Position numbers and translations under genes: made by a program. From assembly GCA_965656035.1 (NCBI GenBank), contig CBFHIO010000048.1, positions 1 to 7,419 on the forward strand: a DNA stretch of 7,419 nucleotides, in the 5' to 3' direction. The notes beneath the pieces are model-generated. The model did no database searches, had not been told where the DNA came from, and worked only from the letters and a program-made list of their open reading frames with translations. The number at the start of each line of letters is the position of its first letter. Positions within the stretch are counted from its first letter, which is position 1. This DNA comes from SCGC-AAA076-P13 sp965656035. Its GTDB lineage: Bacteria > Pseudomonadota > Gammaproteobacteria > Magnimaribacterales > D2472. Below are positions 1 through 5,842 of this stretch, piece after piece.

Positions 1-173
1 ATATTTTTGAGGATATTCAGTATGAAAAACTATCTCAAATAACAGAGGTACTATTGCAAGAGTATACTGGTATTAGCAAAGAAGATATAAAAGGTCATTC
101 AGATATTGCTCCTGGTCGTAAAACAGATCCAGGAATTATGTTTGATTGGGATAGGTATTTAAGCAATGTATAA
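1..173 (+). CDS. ampD: N-acetyl-anhydromuramyl-L-alanine amidase AmpD, C-terminal part (5' end outside window)
   Basis: The reading frame is open from base 3 to a TAA at 171-173 and gives the last 56 residues of the protein. AmpD is a cytoplasmic zinc amidase that removes the stem peptide from anhydro-muropeptides during peptidoglycan recycling. The visible part carries the family's C-terminal signature GHSDIAPGRKTDPG followed by FDW. By alignment with Citrobacter AmpD, the His of GHSD and the Asp of KTDPG are two of the three zinc ligands (His154 and Asp164 there), and the Lys between them is the active-site Lys162. The first zinc His and the catalytic Glu lie upstream of the window. The protein ends a few residues after the FDW motif, a usual length for the C-terminus. 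Its last codons overlap the ampG start by 8 bases, which points to co-transcription and translational coupling. The family assignment is firm because this motif is highly specific. Confidence 0.93.
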   Translation, partial: IFEDIQYEKLSQITEVLLQEYTGISKEDIKGHSDIAPGRKTDPGIMFDWDRYLSNV

Positions 174-1422
174 CTTAAGAAAAATGTTTGTAATGCTTTC
201 GTTGGGTTTTGGTTCAGGCCTGCCCTATATTCTTCTTATCAGTACTACATCAGCTTGGCTAAGAGACGCAGGTATAGAATTAGGCCTTATAGGGTTTTTT
301 GCATGGATAACATTTGCCTACACAATTAAGTTTTTATGGGCTCCGTTAGTAGATAGATTTTCAGTCCCATATTTTGCTAGATACGGTCATAGAAAGAGCT
401 GGATAGCACTGATGCAAATGATAATAATTAGTGCTCTGTTATTGTTATCAAGCATTGATCCTGTTCAAAGTTTTGTATTTTTTTGTATAGTTGCTGGATT
501 AATTGCTCTAGCAGGCTCTTTTCAAGACATTGCAATAGATGCCTTCAGAATAGAATATGCTCATATTAGTGATCAAGGTAACTTAGCGGCTGCTTATCAA
601 CTTGGTTATAGATTAGCAATAATAGCTGCAACTTCATTAGCATTAATTTTTGCTGATTCAAATGGTTGGTCGATGACATATAAGTTTCTGGCAGCGCTTA
701 TGTGCCTAGGTTTTCTTGGAGTTTTATTTTCTAGCGAAAATAAAAATACTGAATTAGGGAAATTAAACTTTTCTAATTCAATTTATGAGCCATTAAAAGA
801 CTTCTTTTCTCGCTTTAAATTTTTTATGGCGTCAATTCTACTTTTAATAATCGCCACTTATAGATTAACAGACATAGTCATGGGTCCAATGGCAACTCCA
901 TTTTATATAGATATGGGCTTTACCCTAACTGAGATAGGTGCCGTAGTTAAAGTTGTTGCATTAATAGCATCAATTATCGGTATTTTTGTTGGAGGTTTAT
1001 TAATTCAAAAAATAAAAATTTTTAGATCGCTTTTGATAGGTGCTTTATTAGTTATGATAACAAATATGTTATTTGCGTACGTGGCAATAACTGAAAAAAA
1101 TATTATTTCTCTTGCATCTATTGTTGCTATGGATAGCTTGGCTGCTGGTATTGTTGGAACAATTAATATTGCATTTTTAACAAGTTTGGTCTCAAAAAAA
1201 TATACAGCTTTTCAATACGCCTTGCTAACAGGATTTATGACTTTACCTGGGTTTGTATTAAAAGGTTTATCAGGCGTATGGGTTGAAACTTTTCAAAGCT
1301 TATATGGTTTTGAGTTCGGTTGGATGAGTTTTTATATAGTCACTTCATCACTAACGATCCCATCAATTCTATTGTTATATTTCAATAGGGCTTTTATGCA
1401 GAAACATGAAAACACTTTATAG
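166..1422 (+). CDS. ampG: Muropeptide MFS transporter AmpG
   Basis: AmpG is an inner-membrane permease of the major facilitator superfamily that carries GlcNAc-anhydroMurNAc muropeptides into the cytoplasm, where AmpD and others degrade them. The 418-residue protein is almost entirely hydrophobic helices. Family signatures seen are GFGSGLP near residues 14-20, YTIKFLWAPLVDR at 52-64 followed by a basic loop with GHRKSW, FQDIAIDAFRIE at 119-130, YRLTDIVMGPMATPFY at 232-247 and YTAFQYALLTG at 346-356. The length fits a 12-helix form rather than the 14-helix, 491-residue E. coli protein. The start at 166 overlaps the ampD stop by 8 bases. There is no strong Shine-Dalgarno sequence, so translation probably depends on ampD; Met7 at base 184 is an alternative start. 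The gene overlaps the next one by 17 bases. The pairing with ampD supports the muropeptide specificity, although the exact substrate cannot be read from the sequence. Confidence 0.92.
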   Translation: MYNLRKMFVMLSLGFGSGLPYILLISTTSAWLRDAGIELGLIGFFAWITFAYTIKFLWAPLVDRFSVPYFARYGHRKSWIALMQMIIISALLLLSSIDPVQSFVFFCIVAGLIALAGSFQDIAIDAFRIEYAHISDQGNLAAAYQLGYRLAIIAATSLALIFADSNGWSMTYKFLAALMCLGFLGVLFSSENKNTELGKLNFSNSIYEPLKDFFSRFKFFMASILLLIIATYRLTDIVMGPMATPFYIDMGFTLTEIGAVVKVVALIASIIGIFVGGLLIQKIKIFRSLLIGALLVMITNMLFAYVAITEKNIISLASIVAMDSLAAGIVGTINIAFLTSLVSKKYTAFQYALLTGFMTLPGFVLKGLSGVWVETFQSLYGFEFGWMSFYIVTSSLTIPSILLLYFNRAFMQKHENTL

Positions 1423-1753
1423 ATTAATATTCTTTATAAGTTTACTAATTGTATTTTACTTAAGCATAGTACCGGCTGCTAAGCTGCCAAACATAGCAGC
1501 GCTAGATTTTCTAAGCGATAAACTTATACATGCCCTAATATTTTTATTTTTATCTTTTGTTGGTCTCAAATGCCATTTTAATATTTCTAAAATATTTTTA
1601 TTAACCACGATATTTGGTTTTGGCCTTTCGATTGAGGTAATTCACTATTACCATCCTTATAGATTTTTTGAAATAGCTGACTTGATTGCAAATTTAATTG
1701 GAATTTTAGCTGCCGTAGCAATTTTCAATAAAAAAAATCATATAAGGTATTGA
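1406..1753 (+). CDS. VanZ-like family small membrane protein
   Basis: This is a 115-residue integral membrane protein with about four hydrophobic segments: roughly residues 7-23, 40-54, 62-80 and 92-107. It shows the VanZ-like pattern: a short N-terminal helix ending in S-x-V-P, then SDKLIHALIFLFLS at 37-50 (compare DKxxHfxxf in the family), a helix ending in a conserved Glu (SIEVIH, Glu77), and a polar turn followed by ADLIANLIGI at 91-100 (compare the family's DLLANxxG). VanZ was named for low-level teicoplanin resistance in enterococci, but the biochemical role of the family is unknown and most Gram-negative members are uncharacterised. The ATG lies inside the ampG 3' end in another frame, giving a 17-base overlap and suggesting translational coupling. 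No clear Shine-Dalgarno is visible just upstream. Placement after ampD and ampG fits an envelope role, but that is inference from context. Confidence 0.82.
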   Translation: MKTLYRLIFFISLLIVFYLSIVPAAKLPNIAALDFLSDKLIHALIFLFLSFVGLKCHFNISKIFLLTTIFGFGLSIEVIHYYHPYRFFEIADLIANLIGILAAVAIFNKKNHIRY

Positions 1754-1774
1754 TTTCTGTTATTTAGGCCCTAA
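1750..1774 (+). promoter_or_regulatory. Weak sigma-32-like promoter candidate upstream of groES
   Basis: A TTGAT at 1750-1754, overlapping the stop of the VanZ-like gene, is followed after 14 bases by CCCTAA at 1769-1774. This resembles the heat-shock pattern CTTGAA then CCCCAT at about 13-base spacing, but both boxes are imperfect. A separate sigma-70-like minus-10 box CATAAT sits at 1799-1804 without a convincing minus-35. The gap between the VanZ-like gene and groES (1754-1834) must hold a promoter if groESL is transcribed on its own. No CIRCE-type inverted repeat (TTAGCACTC and its complement) is present, so HrcA control is not indicated. Weak call. Confidence 0.22.
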
Positions 1775-1834
1775 CTAGTGTTTAAGTTAAGAAACTAACA
1801 TAATGTTCATTAATTATTTTAATAGGAGATAAAA

Positions 1835-2122
1835 ATGAAATTAAGACCTTTGCATGACAAAGTTCTAGTTAAAAGAACTGAGGAAGAAGAAACTTCATCT
1901 GGAGGTATTATTCTTTCAGGATCTGCTAAAGAGAAACCTTCACAAGGCGAAGTAATATCGGTTGGACCTGGCAAGAAAACTGATTCAGGAGAAGTTGTTC
2001 CAGTCAATGTGAGTGCTGGTGATACAGTACTTTTTGGCCAGTATGCTGGTAACGAAGTAAAACTTGATGGCGAAGAATATCTGATCATGAGTGAGAGTGA
2101 TATTTTCGGTGTTATCGAATAA
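1835..2122 (+). CDS. groES: Co-chaperonin GroES (Hsp10)
   Basis: GroES forms the heptameric lid that caps GroEL and encloses the folding chamber in the cytoplasm. The 95-residue protein has the normal family length. It begins MKLRPLHDKVLVKR, the conserved first strand, and continues with the mobile loop near residues 17-32 (SSGGIILSGSAKEKP), which contains the hydrophobic I-I-L contact tripeptide for GroEL. It ends with EEYLIMSESDIFGVIE, typical of gammaproteobacterial GroES. The start is set by a good Shine-Dalgarno AGGAGA at 1824-1829, five bases before the ATG. groEL follows after 29 bases, the standard bicistronic arrangement. Nothing is unusual in the protein. The call is certain by sequence and context. 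Confidence 0.98.
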   Translation: MKLRPLHDKVLVKRTEEEETSSGGIILSGSAKEKPSQGEVISVGPGKKTDSGEVVPVNVSAGDTVLFGQYAGNEVKLDGEEYLIMSESDIFGVIE

Positions 2123-2151
2123 TTAAATATAAATATTAAGGGAGATTAATA

Positions 2152-3795
2152 ATGTCAGCGAAAGACGTAAAATTTGGAGACAGTGCAAGAAGTCAGATGC
2201 TTAAAGGTGTAAATACTCTTGCGGATGCGGTCAAGGTAACATTGGGACCAAAAGGAAGAAATGTTGTATTAGACAAATCTTTTGGTGCGCCTACAGTTAC
2301 TAAAGATGGTGTATCGGTTGCAAAAGAAATTGAGCTTGAAAATAAATTTGAAAATATGGGCGCTCAAATGATTAAACAGGTTGCATCACAAACTAACGAT
2401 GAAGCGGGTGACGGTACTACTACAGCCACTGTACTAGCTCAATCAATTGTCAATGAGGGTAACAAGGCTGTTGCTGCTGGAATGAATCCAATGGATTTAA
2501 AAAGAGGAATTGATAAGGCAGTTGCAGCTGCTGTCGAGCATGTTAAGGGATTAAGTGTTCCTTGTGCTGACAGTAAAGCTATTGCTCAAGTTGGAACTAT
2601 TTCAGCAAATGGTGATGATGCAGTTGGTGAAATCATAGCTGAAGCAATGGAAAAAGTTGGCAAAGAAGGTGTTATTACTGTTGAGGAAGGCAGTGGTATT
2701 GAAAATGAGCTTGATGTTGTTGAAGGTATGCAATTTGATAGAGGTTATTTATCACCTTACTTTGTAACAAATCAGGACAATATGACTGTTGAATTAGAGA
2801 GCCCTTTAATCCTTTTATTTGATAAGAAAATTTCAAATATCAGAGATTTATTACCTCTTTTAGAATCTGTAGCCAAGGCTGGAAAGTCACTTTTAATTAT
2901 TGCAGAAGATATTGAGGGCGAGGCATTAGCAACATTGGTTGTTAATAATTTAAGAGGCATAGTTAAAGCAGCAGCTTGTAAAGCACCTGGATTTGGTGAC
3001 AGAAGAAAAGCTATGTTAGAAGATATCGCTATCCTTACTGGAGGTACTGTTATTTCTGAGGAAGTAGGTCTTTCATTAGAAGGGACTACTATAGAGGACT
3101 TAGGAACTGCAAAAAGAGTTGTTCTCAACAAAGACAATGCAACAGTCATCGATGGCGCAGGTGATGAAAAAGATATTGCAGCAAGAGTTAATCAAATCAG
3201 AGCTCAGATCGAAGATACTTCATCTGACTATGATAAAGAAAAGCTACAAGAAAGAGTTGCAAAACTTGCTGGCGGTGTTGCGGTAATTAAAGTTGGTGCA
3301 GGATCAGAAGTAGAGATGAAAGAGAAAAAAGCTCGAGTAGAAGATGCATTGCATTCAACAAGGGCTGCGGTTGAAGAAGGTGTTGTACCTGGTGGTGGCA
3401 CTGCTTTAATTAGATGCTTAGAGGCAGTTGAAAAAGTTAAAGGTGATAACGAAGACCAAAATGTTGGTGTTAATATTGCCAGAAAAGCTTTTGAAGCACC
3501 GCTAAGACAAATCGTTTCAAACGCTGGGGAAGAATCTTCAGTAATACTTGCTAACGTAAAAGATGGAAAAGGTTCGTACGGATTTAATGCATCTACCGGT
3601 GAATATGGTGACATGATCGATATGGGAATTCTCGACCCTGCTAAAGTGACCAGAACAGCTATTCAAGCCGCTGGTTCAGTTGCAGGAATGATGATTACAA
3701 CCGAAGCAATGGTTACTGATGTTCCTAAAGACGATGCTCCTATGCCTCCAATGCCTGATATGGGCGGTATGGGCGGTATGGGCGGAATGATGTAA
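2152..3795 (+). CDS. groEL: Chaperonin GroEL (Hsp60)
   Basis: GroEL is the 14-subunit ATP-driven folding chamber that works with GroES. At 547 residues it aligns with E. coli GroEL almost without gaps, so residue numbers carry over. Visible are the nucleotide-binding TLGPKG at 30-35, Asp52, GDGTTT at 86-91 with Asp87, the catalytic Asp398, the GGG at 414-416 and Asp495. The apical substrate-binding hydrophobics Tyr199, Tyr203, Phe204, Leu234, Leu237, Leu259, Val263 and Val264 are all kept. The protein ends in the usual flexible Gly-Gly-Met tail. The start follows AAGGGAGA at 2138-2145 and gives the expected MSAKDVKFG N-terminus. Translation ends in two in-frame TAA codons at 3793-3798, and a strong terminator follows. 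The sequence is of gammaproteobacterial type, for example LSVPCADSKAIAQ around residue 138. It is a single housekeeping copy as far as this window shows. Confidence 0.99.
   Translation: MSAKDVKFGDSARSQMLKGVNTLADAVKVTLGPKGRNVVLDKSFGAPTVTKDGVSVAKEIELENKFENMGAQMIKQVASQTNDEAGDGTTTATVLAQSIVNEGNKAVAAGMNPMDLKRGIDKAVAAAVEHVKGLSVPCADSKAIAQVGTISANGDDAVGEIIAEAMEKVGKEGVITVEEGSGIENELDVVEGMQFDRGYLSPYFVTNQDNMTVELESPLILLFDKKISNIRDLLPLLESVAKAGKSLLIIAEDIEGEALATLVVNNLRGIVKAAACKAPGFGDRRKAMLEDIAILTGGTVISEEVGLSLEGTTIEDLGTAKRVVLNKDNATVIDGAGDEKDIAARVNQIRAQIEDTSSDYDKEKLQERVAKLAGGVAVIKVGAGSEVEMKEKKARVEDALHSTRAAVEEGVVPGGGTALIRCLEAVEKVKGDNEDQNVGVNIARKAFEAPLRQIVSNAGEESSVILANVKDGKGSYGFNASTGEYGDMIDMGILDPAKVTRTAIQAAGSVAGMMITTEAMVTDVPKDDAPMPPMPDMGGMGGMGGMM
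3760..3789 (+). repeat. Nine-base tandem repeat encoding the GroEL GGM tail
   Basis: The unit ATGGGCGGT occurs twice, followed by ATGGGCGGA and a final ATG. It encodes the Met-Gly-Gly repeats of the GroEL C-terminus, a disordered tail that projects into the central cavity. Such short in-frame repeats can vary in copy number between strains by slippage. This is a normal feature of groEL. Confidence 0.85.
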
Positions 3796-3813
3796 TAATC
3801 TGATGTTCATTAC

Positions 3814-3840
3814 AAAATGGGGCCTTTTGGCCCCATTTTT
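3814..3840 (+). terminator. Rho-independent terminator of groESL
   Basis: There is a perfect 11-base-pair stem, AAAATGGGGCC at 3814-3824 and GGCCCCATTTT at 3829-3839, with a TTTT loop and a run of five T at 3836-3840. The GC core with flanking A and T runs means it could work in both orientations. It begins 18 bases after the first groEL stop and separates groESL from the next gene. Confidence 0.95.
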
Positions 3841-3864
3841 ATTAGATTTAAACTAAAATTTATT

Positions 3865-3879
3865 TTAAGATAGTCTTAA
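3865..3879. promoter_or_regulatory. Perfect 15-base palindrome upstream of the PuuD-like gene, possible operator
   Basis: TTAAGA at 3865-3870 and TCTTAA at 3874-3879 are exact reverse complements around the spacer TAG. The palindrome lies 20 bases before the ATG. It covers TAAGAT at 3866-3871, the best minus-10-like hexamer between the groESL terminator and the gene, though no good minus-35 is seen 16-18 bases upstream. A dimeric repressor bound here would block transcription. In AT-rich DNA a 6-base inverted repeat can arise by chance, so the functional call is speculative. Confidence 0.3.
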
Positions 3880-3899
3880 GCATATTTATAAGGAGAGAA

Positions 3900-4526
3900 A
3901 TGGATATTCTAACTGATCAAGCTTTTTTTAGATCACTTCACGTTTTATTTGGTATAGCCTGGATAGGGCTACTTTATTACTTTAATTTTGTTCAGGCCGA
4001 GTATGTAAAAATTGCCGATCCCGATGCAAAGGCTGATGTATTTAAGAAGCTTGCACCTAATGCCTTATGGTGGTTCAGATGGGCTGCTTTATTCACATTT
4101 TTAACTGGAGTTATTCTTCTTCATCAAATCTATGTGAGGATTGGAACTGAAATTATTCTGGGAGCGACTATGGGAACTATCATGATGCTAAATGTGTGGG
4201 GCATCATATGGAGAAATCAAAAGATTGTTTTAGGTATGAAAGAAGGTGATGCTGCTGCTGCCGGTGCTAAAGCGGGTCTTGCCTCAAGAACTAATACACT
4301 TTTTTCAGTACCAATGCTTATGTATATGGTTTATTCAGTTCATGGTGGTAACGTAGGAATGGGCATTAGCATGAATGCATTGGTCTTAGGACTTGGAATA
4401 ATTCTTGCTATTGAGGCAAATGCAATCTGGGGAAAAATGATACCTGCAATTGCTTCAGTGAGATCAGTAATAATCTCATCATTCGTATTAGCCATAATTA
4501 TGAAAATGATTACTGACCTTATCTAA
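3900..4526 (+). CDS. PuuD-like (urate oxidase N-terminal family) integral membrane protein
   Basis: This is a 208-residue membrane protein with about six hydrophobic segments: roughly residues 10-30, 58-78, 86-104, 133-147, 158-174 and 186-205. Its N-terminus, FFRSLHVLFGIAWIGLLYYF, and the segment ASRTNTLFSVPMLMYM at 128-143 resemble the membrane domain of urate hydroxylase PuuD (the urate oxidase N-terminal family). In Agrobacterium that enzyme oxidises urate in the membrane and passes electrons to a C-terminal cytochrome c domain. Here no CxxCH haem motif or cytochrome domain follows, and the protein is shorter than PuuD's membrane part, so urate oxidation is unproven. His14, His75 and His148 lie in or near membrane segments and could bind haem, which is inference. 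The start is fixed by AAGGAG at 3890-3895. Terminators on both sides make it a single-gene transcript. No other purine-degradation gene is in the window. Confidence 0.72.
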   Translation: MDILTDQAFFRSLHVLFGIAWIGLLYYFNFVQAEYVKIADPDAKADVFKKLAPNALWWFRWAALFTFLTGVILLHQIYVRIGTEIILGATMGTIMMLNVWGIIWRNQKIVLGMKEGDAAAAGAKAGLASRTNTLFSVPMLMYMVYSVHGGNVGMGISMNALVLGLGIILAIEANAIWGKMIPAIASVRSVIISSFVLAIIMKMITDLI

Positions 4527-4535
4527 ATATTTATC

Positions 4536-4572
4536 AATTAAAAGGGCGAGCCTTAATCTCTCCCTTTTAATT
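4536..4572 (+). terminator. Hairpin terminator after the PuuD-like gene
   Basis: A perfect 11-base-pair stem is formed by AATTAAAAGGG at 4536-4546 and CCCTTTTAATT at 4562-4572. After one mismatch the stem continues for three pairs (GAG at 4548-4550 with CTC at 4558-4560), leaving a 7-base loop. It starts 9 bases past the stop codon. The U-rich part lies inside the right arm rather than after it, so it may end transcripts less efficiently than the groESL terminator. It could also act on the opposite strand. Confidence 0.75.
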
Positions 4573-4620
4573 AGCTCAATAACCTTTAAAATAACCATAA
4601 CAAACTAAAAGGAAAGATAC

Positions 4621-5205
4621 ATGCCCAATAAACCAAGCAAAGAAGAAGCGTTAAATGCTGTCAGAACCCTTATATCATGGGCAGGTGACGACCCGGATAG
4701 AGAAGGTTTAATTGAAACACCTGATAGAGTAGTTAGATCTTACAAAGAGTTTTTTGCAGGTTATGAAGAAGATCCAGAAATAGTTTTAGGAAAAACTTTT
4801 GAAGAAGTTGAAGGTTACGATGAGGTAGTTATTGTAAGAAATATAAGAGTTGAATCTCATTGTGAGCATCATATGGTGCCTATAGTTGGGGTTGCTCATG
4901 TTGGATATATCCCTAACAAAAGAGTTGTTGGCATCAGCAAGCTTGCAAGAGTGGTTGATATTTATGGAAAGCGGCTTCAAACTCAAGAAACAATGACAGC
5001 TCTAATAGCTGATACTATTGATAGAGTTTTAGAACCAAAAGGCGTTGCAGTTGTTATAGATGCAAACCATGAATGTATGTCTACAAGAGGTATACACAAA
5101 ACAGAGTCAAGCACTATTACAAGCAGAATGCTTGGTACTTTTAGAAATAATGTTGAAACTAGAGCTGAGTTCATGAATCTAATAAACTCTCCAAAACAAT
5201 TTTAA
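4621..5205 (+). CDS. folE: GTP cyclohydrolase I, type I (FolE)
   Basis: FolE converts GTP to 7,8-dihydroneopterin triphosphate and formate, the first step of tetrahydrofolate synthesis, as a cytoplasmic homodecamer. The 194-residue protein has the full catalytic domain. ESHCEHHMVP at 78-87 and ANHECMSTRGIHK at 148-160 contain the zinc ligands Cys81, His84 and Cys152 and the catalytic His83 and His150, matching E. coli Cys110, His113, Cys181, His112 and His179 with a constant offset of 29. LQTQE at 119-123 and the TSRMLGTFR end are also typical. The shorter N-terminus, compared with E. coli, is common in the family. AAGGAAA at 4609-4615 supports the start. A possible minus-10, TAAAAT at 4587-4592, lies just after the preceding terminator, but the minus-35 is weak. 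maf follows after 19 bases. The WAGDDPDREGL opening and CEHHMVPIVG look closer to alphaproteobacterial FolE, a judgement from memory. Confidence 0.97.
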   Translation: MPNKPSKEEALNAVRTLISWAGDDPDREGLIETPDRVVRSYKEFFAGYEEDPEIVLGKTFEEVEGYDEVVIVRNIRVESHCEHHMVPIVGVAHVGYIPNKRVVGISKLARVVDIYGKRLQTQETMTALIADTIDRVLEPKGVAVVIDANHECMSTRGIHKTESSTITSRMLGTFRNNVETRAEFMNLINSPKQF

Positions 5206-5224
5206 GTTTCTTTTATCTGGTTTT

Positions 5225-5842
5225 ATGCCCAGCATTAACCCAAATCAACCCATAATCCTCGCATCCGGATCTGAGAGCAGAAAAATTATGCTTCAGGATG
5301 CTGGCCTTAACTTTGAGGTTATCACTTCAAATGTAGACGAAGACTTGTTGAAAAATCAAATGAAAGCAGCGCCATTTGAAGAACAAGTTATTAAACTTGC
5401 TGCAGCAAAAGCTTTAGCAGTAAGTTCCAAAAATCTAGACCAAATAGTAATTGGTGGAGACCAAATGTGTGTTTTCAATAACAAGGTATTTGACAAACCT
5501 GGTTCAGTTGAAAAAGCAATTGCTAATTTAAAAATTCTTTCTGGAACAACCCACTACCAATATAGTGGAGTATGCATTTATAAAGCGGGCAAACCATTAT
5601 GGAAGTATTCTGAGGTGGTTGAATTAAAAATGCATACCCTGAGTGAAGAGGAAATAATTAATTACGTTAATGCTGAAAACCCTGTTAATGCGGCAGGTGC
5701 ATACAAGTTTGAATCTTTAGGTTGTAATTTGTTTTCATCTGTAAATGGTTCATCACATACAATTAGAGGAATGCCATTACTACCTTTATTAAAAAAATTA
5801 AGGGAAATGGGTGTTATAAATTTAGAACTGATTAATGATTAA
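5225..5842 (+). CDS. maf: Maf-family nucleoside triphosphate pyrophosphatase
   Basis: Maf proteins hydrolyse nucleoside triphosphates, often modified or pyrimidine ones, to the monophosphate and pyrophosphate, and are thought to clean the nucleotide pool. The 205-residue protein has the N-terminal ILASGSESRKIML at 11-23, the conserved VDED at 37-40, VIGGDQMCVFNNKVFDKP at 75-92 with the presumed catalytic Asp79, and a C-terminal GAYKFESLG...RGMPLLPLL region. The usual GADT motif is GGDQ here, and the C-terminus has LF and G-MPLLPLL. This pattern resembles the Maf subfamily common in alphaproteobacteria rather than E. coli YhdE (dTTP/UTP) or YceF (m7GTP), so its substrate is open. The ATG has no recognisable Shine-Dalgarno and lies 19 bases after folE, so it probably depends on upstream translation. 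Its stop codon directly abuts the cysS start. The family call is firm, the subfamily call tentative. Confidence 0.9.
   Translation: MPSINPNQPIILASGSESRKIMLQDAGLNFEVITSNVDEDLLKNQMKAAPFEEQVIKLAAAKALAVSSKNLDQIVIGGDQMCVFNNKVFDKPGSVEKAIANLKILSGTTHYQYSGVCIYKAGKPLWKYSEVVELKMHTLSEEEIINYVNAENPVNAAGAYKFESLGCNLFSSVNGSSHTIRGMPLLPLLKKLREMGVINLELIND

Noticed and set aside
1772..1789. Inverted repeat TAACT-N8-AGTTA before groES as an operator or CIRCE element
   Set aside because: The arms are only five bases in AT-rich DNA, do not extend, and do not resemble the CIRCE consensus.
1819..2088. Minus-strand open frame over groES
   Set aside because: It is fully opposite a certain gene, has low-complexity Ser/Pro/Thr-rich composition typical of an antisense shadow, and matches no family I recognise.
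2772..3614. Two minus-strand open frames inside groEL (2772-3149 and 3228-3614)
   Set aside because: They are antisense to a highly conserved coding sequence, have no visible start signals, and have the composition of codon shadows.
3796..3899. A small RNA or riboswitch in the groEL to PuuD-like gene gap
   Set aside because: Beyond the terminator and the short palindrome I see no further paired structure or known aptamer pattern in the remaining bases.
4786..5174. Minus-strand open frames inside folE
   Set aside because: They are short, antisense to conserved catalytic parts of folE and have no family features.
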